Shown here: one piece after another, positions 30,090 to 39,830 of the stretch | How the letters are laid out: the number at the start of each line of letters is the position of its first letter | How positions within the stretch are numbered: position 1 is the first letter of the stretch | Assembly (NCBI GenBank): GCA_000333855.2 | Contig: CM007342.1 | Span: forward strand, 104,565-168,564 | Source of the DNA: Endotrypanum monterogeii | Taxonomy: Eukaryota > Euglenozoa > Kinetoplastea > Trypanosomatida > Trypanosomatidae | Length of the DNA stretch: 64,000 nucleotides | Direction: 5' to 3' | Notes under the pieces: generated by a model | What the model saw: only the letters and a program-made list of their open reading frames with translations | Database searches by the model: none | What the model was told of the DNA's origin: nothing | Made by a program: the position numbers and the translations under genes

Positions 30090-32117
30090 TCAGCCGGGCG
30101 CCATAAGACTCACAATCTCTTGGCACGCATGCGTGAAAGCCGAGGCTAACGTTGCACTTGAGGTGGCATAGCATGAAGACGTCGGCGGTGATGTCACCTG
30201 ATACACAAGCGACGAGCTAGTGCGACTACAGGTGAGATGGCAGCCACAGGGGTGGAGGGCATAGCCACGGGCGTATACAGCCTCCGCTTCGACCATCTCA
30301 AAGAGCAAAGCAGGTCGTGTGACGATGGTAAAAACAGGATCGTTGAACAGCTGAGGAGTCAAGCCAAGCAAGCGCTCCGCCGTCAAACGTAAAGCCAACA
30401 AATGACAAAGCTTGGCACCTCCACCAAAGACTGTTTGCTTCTCTGTCTTGTAGCGCGACAGTGCAGCACGGCAACAGGCTTCTTGTTGTCGGCGATCGTG
30501 CGAAAGCGTACTGAGCAAGAAAGCTGTACTCTCAGGTGTCGTGAGCGACAGCAGCTCTTGTCGACCGCGGCGATATTGATGCATGTCGATGCTCTGCATG
30601 CAGTTGACTGGTCGATGCTGATGCACACGAAACATCGCAAGTTGTGCTGCCAGCTGAAGTGTAGCCTCGACCGCGGAGGTCGGTATGTCGGCGACATCCA
30701 GCACTCCACCCGACACATCAAGATTCCCACGCTCCTTGCCAATTTGCGTCACGGCTTTTTGCGCTACATTGGCAAGCTCTTCAGGGATGTGCCACTCTAG
30801 TTGCCGTACACGATGCGTCGCTGGCGCCTCCTTTCGGAGGACACGGCCATGGGCTGCACGGGCCAGAGCATACACGCTGTTTGCGTATCGGAGAACAGCC
30901 ACTCCATCGCCCCAACTCGATTCAGCCGAGACGTCAACGTCGCCACGACTATTGACGGAGACAGACAAACTCTTGTCCCACCAACGGTTTCCGGCTCGCA
31001 CGGAGGGCGATTTGGCTGTGACTCCAACAGCGCACAGTGGGTCCATCACATCGTCCTTCGCGTCGTCGGAATCAAGATTTAGAGCCAACATGCTTTCCTC
31101 CACCGCCGCCAGACTCCTGGCATTGGTGGCATTGCGCAGCAACATTGTTCGAACTCTGTTCCACTCGGTGCGCGGCAATGCCGTGAACACGCTCACGTCG
31201 GTGCTCGGGGGTGCTACATGTGTGTGAATAATCTCACGCAGCTGGGCGTACAGCTCATCAATAGACAACGGCACACAATCCGAGTCGGCTACAGTGATGT
31301 GGAACTGGTGACCCCGATACTGAACCAAAACATAGGGTGAAAATCCAACCGGCTTTATCTCGTCCTGAAGAACACCCGGAATTCGGGAAGAATTAAAAAG
31401 ACAATCAAACTGTGACATGTCAAGTGGCTGCACAACACCCCCAGACGCACCATACACGAATGGTGTGCTAAAATAATCTGGTAAGAGCGCCGCAGTGCGC
31501 TCAAACCAATCGGAGGTCCAGTAACCTCGCTTATTCCCGACACCGCTGCCCACGACATACCGCACCTCTGGGCGGAGTTTATTATCGAGATAAAGCTTAT
31601 AAAAGTAAACGGAGGCCCAGAGCCAGTAGGCGCTTCGTACCAACATGTCTTCTTTCTCCGGATCTGGTCGCACACGCCACGTGCTGTGAGACCGCAGAGG
31701 GATCGCGCTCCGCTCTCTCAGTGCTTGCTCAAAGAGGTCTGAAGATATGTATGATGTATGCGGGTTTGCTTTGTGAGTCCGTCGTAGCTCTTCGTGTATG
31801 CGGCGCCCCTCACCATCCAGGAAGGAGGCCACATTCGCGCTCGTAGAAGACAATTGACTTGGTGAGCAGAGAGAGTCGGCCGTTGAGAGGAAGCGTTGCA
31901 TCGTGTCGCTGAGGGAAGGCAGTGGTAGGGTTGGAAGACTGCGCTGATAATGTCGTGTTGGCACCAGCGATGGTGCCAACAGCCCCTCTACCGTTTCCTT
32001 CGTAGGTAACGTCACATTCGTGCGGAGGGCGGCCCAGTTGCCGGACGCATACGGAAGTCCGCTTGCCACCTTGGGCGTGTTGTCAAGCGCACATAAACGT
32101 GGCAAGCATGATCGCAT
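30090..32117 (-). CDS. CPT2-like carnitine/choline acyltransferase, catalytic His replaced
   Basis: The 675-residue product aligns along its length with carnitine O-palmitoyltransferase 2, which transfers long acyl groups from carnitine to CoA in mitochondria. Matching blocks are LPTLPLPSLSDTMQRFL (61-77), HTSYIS (120-125), PLDMSQFDCLFNSSRIP (231-247), NRWWDKS (377-383) and SWGDGVAVLRY (401-411). Residues 1-50 look like a mitochondrial presequence. The residue before SWGDG, the catalytic His in active enzymes (EHSWGDG), is Ser400 (codon TCG at 30920-30918). The carnitine-site motif T[ED]TIR is also missing (GRQELLSL, 518-525), and no STS motif is found near 598-602. It is therefore probably a pseudoenzyme or has a changed reaction. 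The start is the first ATG in frame; the extension beyond it begins without one. The frame is intact, so this is not a simple pseudogene. Confidence 0.82.
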   Translation of the reverse strand: MRSCLPRLCALDNTPKVASGLPYASGNWAALRTNVTLPTKETVEGLLAPSLVPTRHYQRSLPTLPLPSLSDTMQRFLSTADSLCSPSQLSSTSANVASFLDGEGRRIHEELRRTHKANPHTSYISSDLFEQALRERSAIPLRSHSTWRVRPDPEKEDMLVRSAYWLWASVYFYKLYLDNKLRPEVRYVVGSGVGNKRGYWTSDWFERTAALLPDYFSTPFVYGASGGVVQPLDMSQFDCLFNSSRIPGVLQDEIKPVGFSPYVLVQYRGHQFHITVADSDCVPLSIDELYAQLREIIHTHVAPPSTDVSVFTALPRTEWNRVRTMLLRNATNARSLAAVEESMLALNLDSDDAKDDVMDPLCAVGVTAKSPSVRAGNRWWDKSLSVSVNSRGDVDVSAESSWGDGVAVLRYANSVYALARAAHGRVLRKEAPATHRVRQLEWHIPEELANVAQKAVTQIGKERGNLDVSGGVLDVADIPTSAVEATLQLAAQLAMFRVHQHRPVNCMQSIDMHQYRRGRQELLSLTTPESTAFLLSTLSHDRRQQEACCRAALSRYKTEKQTVFGGGAKLCHLLALRLTAERLLGLTPQLFNDPVFTIVTRPALLFEMVEAEAVYARGYALHPCGCHLTCSRTSSSLVYQVTSPPTSSCYATSSATLASAFTHACQEIVSLMAPG

Positions 32118-32894
32118 CGTCTTCGTCCCTCCACCGCTACTGACGTTGAGATTCGAATAGGCCCTGCACACGGTGGTATTCAGATGTTCTGGTTATTTTT
32201 GTTACCTGATCTCCTGTGCCTTACTGACTTTGAGTGTCATCAATGTGTTTCTGTCAGCTGAGACCGTGTGTCTGCGTATGTTAATGAGGTAGAAAAAGAG
32301 GGAGGCGGTGCGAAGAATATGCGGTGATGTGGTTTATCTCAAGCACGCGTTCACACAACGAAGCAGCGTTGCACCGAAGGAAGGCGCGCAATATGATGTA
32401 TTTGATAATGAAGCAAATGCTCTACGAGAAATGGTCGCACTTGATGAGAAAGCGCTTCATCCTAAATATATTTGTGTGTGTGTGTGTGTGTGTGGAGGGA
32501 GGGGCAAGAGGGGACAGGCGATCGATAAATTAATGATCACACAAAGTGAAGATGAAATGACGTCTTGAAATATGATGATGAACACTGGCGCAGCAGACCC
32601 AGCACTAGAAGCCTGAATGTTTTTTGTTGTTTGTTTTTTAAAGATTTTCTACGGTCATCATACACCACAAAAGAAGAGAGAGATGGAAAAATGAAAGATA
32701 ATATTCCATTTCGCTGAAATACATTTTGTTTTTTTTGTTGTTGTTGTTCAGCCCCTTTTTGCCTCAGATGTCCCTCTGCCCCACCCCTCCCCCCACACAC
32801 CTTCAATCGAAAGAATGGCCTCGACACCGCGAGCATCAGATATCTGTTCAAGGGAATACATCTGTGCGCGTGCCAAAGTTTGTGAGGACATGTT

Positions 32895-32929
<35 letters not shown>

Positions 32930-33410
32930 TGTTGTGGATGTGAGTCTGTGAGAAAGGTAGCGTCATCACATCGACCTAATGAACCTACGCATGCGAAGAT
33001 GAGGAGGCAGCGAAGGGACCAGCTACAATGCCTCGGGAAAAAAACGACTTTGGGATCCTTGAAAAAACAGGCGCGATCCTTTTATTCAAAGCGCAGAAAC
33101 TCAGGTACACCAGAACAGCAATAAAACAACTAACGACGCAACGAAAGCAGCTCAACACGTGAGGGCGATCTACAGCAGTGCACCGCTTATGCAGAGTGTG
33201 GAAGGAAGGGATACGAGAGTGAGACATGGGCGCAGCCTGATTTCCCTCTCCCGAAGAGGGGGAAAAAAAAAGGAGGTCACCGGACGATGCCAGGCTCCCG
33301 TCTACCGTGACAAGGCTTTTCTTGTCCTACCCTTCCAAACACTTCTCTTCCATGCGCACTTGTTTTGAGTGGCATCTCGCTATATCTTTTTTTCCCCCCA
33401 CGCCGTCTCG
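32118..33410. other. Spacer, no gene seen
   Basis: This holds the upstream region of the CPT2-like gene, (GT)n near 32470-32494, a (TC)n(TG)n block at 32894-32929 and several A-runs. The region just upstream of the CPT2-like gene lacks a clear long pyrimidine tract, so its acceptor could not be placed. Confidence 0.55.
32894..32929. repeat. Compound (TC)n(TG)n microsatellite
   Basis: About twelve TC units run directly into six or seven TG units. Confidence 0.9.
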
Positions 33411-34451
33411 TCAGAGCTGCTGAAGCGTAACAACAGCACGACTCAGTTTTGCCTGAGCAATGGTGAGCGACCGCATGGAGTGCTCCAAGCGGCGGGGAGG
33501 CATTCCACGCTCGACCATAATGAAGTTCGCCAGTTCTGGCTGATACATGTGGGCGAGATGATAGAGGTCCTCCACCGTGTGTCGCTCTGGATTTAGCTGG
33601 ACCTGTCTCCGCTCCCCTCGCGTGTTCACAAGCACGACGAACGACGTCGCCTCGTCGCTGCGGACCTCAACAACACGAGAGGCATCATACGATGGTGTAA
33701 CCGACAGCATCGCAGCTGCCTCAGATCCAGAGGGGTCGGCTGGCCTCGCAGTCGAGGCAGAGACGCTGTTCTGCGTAGCAAGGCGGTGACCTTGACCCTG
33801 AAAGGCAGTATACGCTGGTGGCACGTAGTCCTCCTGGAGACAGTCGCGCAGGTTCACTGTGAGATCGGTGTTGGGGTATTTCACGGTCAGCGAGTGTGGC
33901 ACGAACCCCTTGTCCATTGCCTTTAAGAAATCACGACCCTCTTCACTGTCGAGTGGCACAAAAAATTCATTATTGACCTCAAAGCCGTTACGGTACACCG
34001 TCACGTGAACTGAGCGCTCTGCCCGAAGTGTGGAGGCGACATAAGGGCTAGGGTTGGTGGTGTACCCAAGGCGCTGACCTCGTCCGAAGAAAGCACGCGG
34101 CCTGTTGCCATCCGCTTCAGTACCGTCTTCCCCCGCAGTCCCCTTCGTACCTTCCTCTTGCGCCTTTCTAAATATGTTATCAATCAAGGAGTGTACTCCA
34201 CTCTCACTGTGGCCAACGTCACCCTCACCCGGGGGCGCCATCACCTGCTGACCACTGCCCTTGGCACCCCCGCCTACAAAGTAGTTCGTCGATCCCTCCT
34301 TGGCGCGCAGGCGCTCACCTCGCTCTGCATCTGCGCCGGCGATTGTGACGTTCCAGTTGTGCCGCTCCAGCAATGCCCGTGCATCTGAGACGCTTAGCGC
34401 AGGGAAACGCACCCTTAACTGATTGATCGAGTTCAGCTTTTCCCCGTCCAT
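33411..34451 (-). CDS. p47/NSFL1C-type UBX protein, p97 (VCP/Cdc48) cofactor
   Basis: The 346-residue product has the full domain order of p47/Shp1. A UBA-like helical bundle (about 7-40) binds ubiquitin. The first SHP box is FFGRGQRLG (121-129). The SEP domain is about 145-212, with its conserved strand VTVYRNGFEVNNEFF. The second SHP-like box is FQGQGHRLA (217-225), and a UBX domain follows (about 258-346). These parts recruit the p97 AAA ATPase, which extracts ubiquitinated proteins and drives homotypic membrane fusion. In the UBX domain the p97-binding turn reads GMPPRR where many UBX proteins have an FPR-type turn, a modest divergence. The start is the first ATG (34451) after the acceptor-like AG at 34525-34524; the frame extends three codons beyond without another ATG. 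It is intact and probably functional. Confidence 0.9.
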   Translation of the reverse strand: MDGEKLNSINQLRVRFPALSVSDARALLERHNWNVTIAGADAERGERLRAKEGSTNYFVGGGAKGSGQQVMAPPGEGDVGHSESGVHSLIDNIFRKAQEEGTKGTAGEDGTEADGNRPRAFFGRGQRLGYTTNPSPYVASTLRAERSVHVTVYRNGFEVNNEFFVPLDSEEGRDFLKAMDKGFVPHSLTVKYPNTDLTVNLRDCLQEDYVPPAYTAFQGQGHRLATQNSVSASTARPADPSGSEAAAMLSVTPSYDASRVVEVRSDEATSFVVLVNTRGERRQVQLNPERHTVEDLYHLAHMYQPELANFIMVERGMPPRRLEHSMRSLTIAQAKLSRAVVTLQQL

Positions 34452-35498
34452 GATGTTCACTACTTTCTATTTGTTCTTTTCTGTGTTTTCCCCCTCCTTA
34501 TGCCTCTCTGTTTGGTTTGCTTGCTCAGTTCGAGGCAAAGGCAATGTGGAGATACGCGGGGATGGGAGGAGGGGAAAGGGAGGAAGGAAGGAGAGAAGGG
34601 GGGGGGGGGAACGGGTCAGGCAAGATCAAAGAGAGAAAGAAACGTGTGGCACCTCTGAACAGCAGCTGCACTGCTTGTAACTTTCTGCTGACACAGAAAC
34701 ATATAAATATATATATGTGTGTGTGTGTGTTTGTGTTTTTATATTTTGCATCCACTCGTAGTTTTCCACCGAGGAGAAAAACGGTAACGATGAAGAAAAT
34801 TCAGTGAGACATTCTGGAGTCTGCACGGTGGCCGCAGTAAACCATCAAAATACATACATATATAGATATATATATGTATACATTTCTGTTTTTTTTTTAA
34901 GCACATGTAATCGAGAGCCAAGAAGAAGAGGTTAAAGGAGATGCACAAGAGACCACATTAGTATCACCAGAGATCAAATGCATGTGAGCACATCAGCTAG
35001 ATGTCCGTTGTGGATTGCCCCATCTCCACCCCCCCCCCTTCGCTCTCCTCACACACACTCACCGAACTACAACGGGACTGTTCGCCTTCAGGGGAACGGA
35101 TATATACGAGGTATCCAAAGGTAAGAAATTGTTTTTCTTTTAAGGCGCAACATACGCGCAGTTTATCGTCTCTACGGTCAGACGTCTCACGTGGCCTCAG
35201 GGGGGGGGGGGATTTGTGTCCGTAGGTGCATGTGGGTTTCCCCCAGAGGTTCCACATGTACCGATAAGAGTGCATGCTTGTGCGTGACGGATCGAGATGC
35301 GCCTCCCGCTCGCCTTCCTTCTTGGCCCTCCACACATGGGCACGCACGCAGAAGACCCCATGATCAAAGCCAACCGACAACCTTAGCGTGTGTTTTTTTT
35401 CTCCCAACTCCTTTATCCATTACAAGTCGTCATGTATTAACGAGGGGGGGGGGCAACGCCAGCACAAAGGAAAAAACATAGTGTTGGCTTCAGTGCTT
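34452..35498. other. Spacer, no gene seen
   Basis: This contains the p47 acceptor tract, short (TA)n/(GT)n at 34700-34731, (TA)-rich sequence near 34855-34880 and a G-run near 35200. No gene was recognised. Confidence 0.6.
34524..34613 (-). promoter_or_regulatory. Probable spliced-leader acceptor of the p47 gene
   Basis: A long C/T tract on the minus strand (G/A-rich at 34558-34613 on plus) is followed by an AG at 34525-34524. No ATG occurs before the one at 34451, giving a 72-base 5' UTR. Confidence 0.5.
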
Positions 35499-38400
35499 TC
35501 AGGTAGTGACCTCCGTATCCGTGGTGGGCTCCAGTTGCTCGAGGCGTGCAATGCTTCGGGCCCACTGCCGGAGCTGGAGAGTAGTGTGTAGCTCATCATC
35601 AAACGGAAGGAGGGTAATGGACTCGATCATGGGCAAGCCTTTGGCAGCTGGAGTGACAGCCTCGCCAGCGATGTGCAGCCCGTGTGATGAAGCCCGCGTG
35701 GGAATGTTGATCGAGTGAACGGTTTCTTCCTGTTTCACAACACTAGTCCAACCATACCGCTCCGACGTGCACGTCTCCCGCCCCCGTTGCAGCGGCCCTG
35801 GTATTGAGGTCCGAAACGACACACTGCTGAGGTCGCCTGCAGTGCGCGGAGAGGAATCTTTGCTTGGCACTTCTCCCTCGATCGAAAGACCTTTCCACTT
35901 CGCCAAGTACCGTCCACTCTGCAGCGACTCCGTGGGAAACGCCGTTGCGGGAATTTGCGCGTCATCAGCAAAAATTGCCCTCAGAGGAGACCCATATACA
36001 TGTCGATCCCTTCCGGAGGGGAAGAGGGCGTTCGCCGTGCTCTCCTCTGAGGAGCCCCGCACCTCATGAAAAAAGACATCGTCGATTTCTTCATTCGAAG
36101 GACGGCGTAGCACCTTGTGCTCCAGGGGGTCGCACATCTGAGTCGGCAGCTCACGGAGGCTATCCGTTCCAACGTCTGAAGTGTTGGCGACAGGACCGGC
36201 TTCCGAGATCCCACCGAAAAGACGCGTGCGACTCGTCAACGAAAGCTGTGGTGGGGAAAAGGCAGAGGCGTTGGTCGAACAGGGAAAAGACATCTCGGTG
36301 TTGCGATCAAGATTGAGCGATACCTCGGTGATGGCTGCTGCGAGCGTTAACACTTGCTGCGTGTCCATAGTGCGAACAGAAACGTACAGTGCTGGGGGGC
36401 ACGTGTTATCTGTGCTAACACTGGGACTTCGACATACGCCACCACCACCCTCTTCAGTGCTAGGGGGGCCTGCAGGTTCCACTCGCTCTATCGTGGGACG
36501 AGACGATGCGGGTGAGGGAGCGCACCCAGCGGAGCAGCTTCCAGTACCCGCAGAATCCTCGGTCTGCGACAGTAGAGGCACCGTGCTCAAGGAAGGCACA
36601 TTAGCAGTCGAGGGAACGGTTGCCATGGAAGCTGATAAACTGTCTGGCTGCTTACTTTCTCCTTGTGTGTTCCCTAGCCGCTGCCGCGCCTCGTGTATCT
36701 CGTGAACATGTGTATCAGCGATAGCGCTCATAACGTCGTTGAGAGAAAGAAAATTGCACTCCTGCAAGACATCTTTCAGTGAACCAACGTGGGGCTTTGA
36801 GGACGATGCGGGCGTGCACGTGGTGAGCGGTGCACACGAGGCCGACGAAGCTACGCGAAGCTTGCTGGGTTTCGTGTAGGTGCAGCGAGGTCGCGTCATC
36901 ATAGTGCCTTTTCCCCGTTGGACCCCGAATAGACCCATCCCGTCTGGTCTCGCGTGGAAACGCTTCACCTTGTCCTCTGGGGCCATCTCTCCCACTTGCT
37001 GTGTGTGTGCCATTAAGTTCTGCATGGACAGAGTGTTGCGCTGTTGATGCGGCGAAGCGATCGAGTGAGGGGAAGCTGGCCCGAGACGCGTCTCCGACTG
37101 ATCGCCGTCCTCATGATCGGCTGACGGTTGTGCCATGTGCACAAGCAGTGAGGAAAGGGAAGTGACAGGGTGTCCATGAAAGTCTAGCCCCCCAACACAG
37201 ACATTTTTTCGCGTGTACGTAACGCTTGTGGTGGTGTTAGACGCTGTACCGGATCCGGCACCCGAAACCCCCGGAATACCGTGCACAGCAGGCGTGAGCA
37301 CCGGTCTGGATCGCGAGGAGCTGACGGAAACCAAGGTCTCACAGGATAGCGCGCGGGTCAGGCCACCGCACGCGCCTGGCTGTGCCTCACCATCTCCCCC
37401 GTTAGTGCTTCCATTGCTACTGTGTGGAGCTGTGCCACCAATGAAGCAGTTGTGAGGGTGAACTTGTCCTATTGCGGTGGTGACAGCGCTGCCAGCTGCT
37501 GCAGCGGTGAGTGTGGAGGTGTTCGTTATGGGATCCGACGGCCAATGGAACGGAAGGTGGCGGTGCGGTTCACTGGGGCGTTCGCGTGCGAGATCAGTTG
37601 TCCGAACACCTTTGTTGGTAGTGGGGAGTTCAGACCGCTCTGGGTTGCATCGAGGGAAGTCATCGCAACTGCCGACGCCCACCCCAGTGGCGAAGGATAG
37701 CGGTGTCTCGTACACACGACCATGTCGCTGACCTGTGCTACGTGTACCCACCGCGCCTGTGAGCCCAGTAGGACTTCCGGTAGGCGTCACACCAGGCGAA
37801 GCAGTTCCGCGTACCTCTGCAAACCCACCTGGTCTGAATAGCACAGCGCGGGACACTGATGTGCGACCTATTGTAGTCGGTGACAAAGGCTCCGACAGGA
37901 AACCTCCCATCTCATCCTGCGGCACAGGCAACGCAGTTGAGGGGATATTCATCGACGACGCCAAGCGCCCCTGTTCACCCGCGTGCTCGTGTGGCGGACT
38001 ACTGCACAATGGTATCATGGAAATAGGGTCACTGCTCGACTTCACGTGATTGCCCGACACAGCATATGACACGGTCTCCTCAACGAGCACAGATGGGAAA
38101 GTCGGTGCGTTGAGAATCAGCGGAGGAGTGGTGGCAAGACGAGGCAACGATGGCGAGGACGAAGGCCCTTGGACCGGCCCCACAGCGGCGATGGCAGAAA
38201 CGTCGCTCTGAGTTACACCAAAGCGGTTGTCGGCGTCTGTTGTGGCACCACAGCTCGACGGCATAGAAGACGCCCCATCGGCGAAGAGATGTGCTTTTGT
38301 CACCCGCAGCGGGCTTGAATCCACAAGAGTAGGGTCGACTGCGAGCGCTATGGGGGCGGCATCCACGAGAGGGCCGAGAGGCACCGCATGAGCGCCCCCC

Positions 38401-38564
38401 GAGGCGGGACACAGCCGCGGCGGCAGTGCATGGCATCGTCGCAGCAACATACCTTGCTTTTCATAGTGCTGTCGAAGGTGAGCTGGCGCGGCTGGATCAC
38501 CGAGAAGTGTGATCTTATCGCCACACTCCGCCTCCTTTCCCTCGGGGTCGTCAGTAGAACGCAT
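35499..38564 (-). CDS. Hypothetical Ser/Pro/Thr-rich protein, 1021 aa
   Basis: Not recognised. The protein is long and mostly low complexity, rich in Ser, Thr, Pro, Gly and Ala with many SP and TP dipeptides, so it is likely disordered and possibly heavily phosphorylated. Two parts look more ordered: a helical stretch around residues 590-630, beginning with SLKDVLQECNFLSLNDV, and the last 40 residues (LPFDDELHTTLQLRQWARSI and onward), which could form a short amphipathic helix. There is no signal peptide in the chosen frame and no membrane helix. The open frame continues upstream through microsatellite DNA. The ATG at 38564 is the first one after the acceptor-like AG at 38650-38649, giving an 84-base 5' UTR. 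Function unknown. Cytoskeletal or regulatory roles are typical of such proteins, but this is only a guess. Confidence 0.75.
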   Translation of the reverse strand: MRSTDDPEGKEAECGDKITLLGDPAAPAHLRQHYEKQGMLLRRCHALPPRLCPASGGAHAVPLGPLVDAAPIALAVDPTLVDSSPLRVTKAHLFADGASSMPSSCGATTDADNRFGVTQSDVSAIAAVGPVQGPSSSPSLPRLATTPPLILNAPTFPSVLVEETVSYAVSGNHVKSSSDPISMIPLCSSPPHEHAGEQGRLASSMNIPSTALPVPQDEMGGFLSEPLSPTTIGRTSVSRAVLFRPGGFAEVRGTASPGVTPTGSPTGLTGAVGTRSTGQRHGRVYETPLSFATGVGVGSCDDFPRCNPERSELPTTNKGVRTTDLARERPSEPHRHLPFHWPSDPITNTSTLTAAAAGSAVTTAIGQVHPHNCFIGGTAPHSSNGSTNGGDGEAQPGACGGLTRALSCETLVSVSSSRSRPVLTPAVHGIPGVSGAGSGTASNTTTSVTYTRKNVCVGGLDFHGHPVTSLSSLLVHMAQPSADHEDGDQSETRLGPASPHSIASPHQQRNTLSMQNLMAHTQQVGEMAPEDKVKRFHARPDGMGLFGVQRGKGTMMTRPRCTYTKPSKLRVASSASCAPLTTCTPASSSKPHVGSLKDVLQECNFLSLNDVMSAIADTHVHEIHEARQRLGNTQGESKQPDSLSASMATVPSTANVPSLSTVPLLSQTEDSAGTGSCSAGCAPSPASSRPTIERVEPAGPPSTEEGGGGVCRSPSVSTDNTCPPALYVSVRTMDTQQVLTLAAAITEVSLNLDRNTEMSFPCSTNASAFSPPQLSLTSRTRLFGGISEAGPVANTSDVGTDSLRELPTQMCDPLEHKVLRRPSNEEIDDVFFHEVRGSSEESTANALFPSGRDRHVYGSPLRAIFADDAQIPATAFPTESLQSGRYLAKWKGLSIEGEVPSKDSSPRTAGDLSSVSFRTSIPGPLQRGRETCTSERYGWTSVVKQEETVHSINIPTRASSHGLHIAGEAVTPAAKGLPMIESITLLPFDDELHTTLQLRQWARSIARLEQLEPTTDTEVTT

Positions 38565-38670
38565 CGATGGGTCCAACAATCGCGGGAAGTAGATCAAAAT
38601 GCCAGAGGGGGTGGGGGGAAAAGCACGGAAAAAACACACAAAGTGTAGCTGATAATCACGCCGTAAGAAG

Positions 38671-38690
38671 AATATATATATATATATATG
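38671..38690. repeat. (TA)n microsatellite
   Basis: Ten TA units lie about 105 bases upstream of the 1021-residue gene's start, just beyond its probable acceptor. Confidence 0.9.
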
Positions 38691-39791
38691 TACGGGTTGA
38701 CTTTCGGGCGCGCACAAGAGAGAGTGGGGCCAAAAAAAAAAAGATTCAACCAACACGTATAAGAACAACGACAGCGCAAAAAAAAAAAAGTTTTTCACCA
38801 CCAAATCAACTGAACCGAGAGAACAATAGATATGTATCTGGGGAAGCCGTCGTCGCCGGGGAATAGAGGAACGAGTAACAAATCAAGTCACCCGTGATTT
38901 ATTTTTTTTTCGATGGGGAGAAAAAGCAACACACACACACACACACGACGCGAGGGCCTTGTCACGAAAACACGAACAAAAAAAAAGAGATGAGTATAAA
39001 GCAGCTCAATCTCCTTTCAGTGAAAAGCATGAAAGCATGCACAAAAACAAAGGCAACCAGAAACCACCACAACACCAGCGATAGCAGCACTTCCCCTACA
39101 GCTGCCCACTCCCGATCGACTCAAAAAAAAAAAATCTTTGACAGTCCCGTAACGAAACAGTTGAGAGAAAACACTTGGATAACCAGGGAAAGTTAACCAG
39201 CACGAAATGGGCACGAGAATACCACCAGCACCCAAGGTAAAGAGCAAGAGACACTACCAATGGATACAGGTCGCAAATACGGAAGGGGAGAGCAACAACG
39301 GTGACCAACAGCTAGAGAAATTTAAGGGCGACCGTTCGATCTTTTGAAGGTCAGAAAAAAAGAGGGAGAGGAGAGAAGCGGTGAACAACAAAAAAAACTT
39401 TTTTCAAAAAGCGCACACGTGTCGAAGGGGGGGGATGTCAAACTGATGCAGCAGGGGCCTGGAGATGTAAATTGGAAAAGTAGGAGATAATGCTCTGAAT
39501 TGAAAGGAAAGGGGTGGGGAAAAAAGGAAAAAAAGTAAAGATTGCAAGCAACAGGGAGACGACACACCAAAAAAAAAAGTAGAAACGACTACACAAGACT
39601 TTAGCAGACACAGAGGAATAAAAGAGGGAGTCCTAAAACATACACCGACCGAGTTCGCGCGAAGTACGATCTACAGATGACTTGAATTTCAAAAAAGGGA
39701 GAGGAACATACACACAAGCACGCACTACACAGAAAGATAACAAGGGCAAAAAGATTTTCCGTTGTTGTATATATACATATAATTATGCAGA

Positions 39792-39830
39792 TGTGTGTGT
39801 GTGTGTGTGTGCGCGCGTGTGCGCGTGTGT
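39792..39830. repeat. (GT)n/(GC)n alternating purine-pyrimidine block
   Basis: About ten GT units grade into GCGCGTGTGCGCGTGT. The strict purine-pyrimidine alternation makes it a candidate Z-DNA former. Confidence 0.85.

Noticed and set aside
33127..33140. aactaacgacg, resembling the start of the spliced-leader exon
   Set aside because: Similarity ends after eight bases. There is no SL exon continuation, donor site or tandem repeat.
36181..36705. Plus-strand ORF of 174 codons
   Set aside because: Antisense shadow of the 1021-residue gene, with no acceptor or domain.
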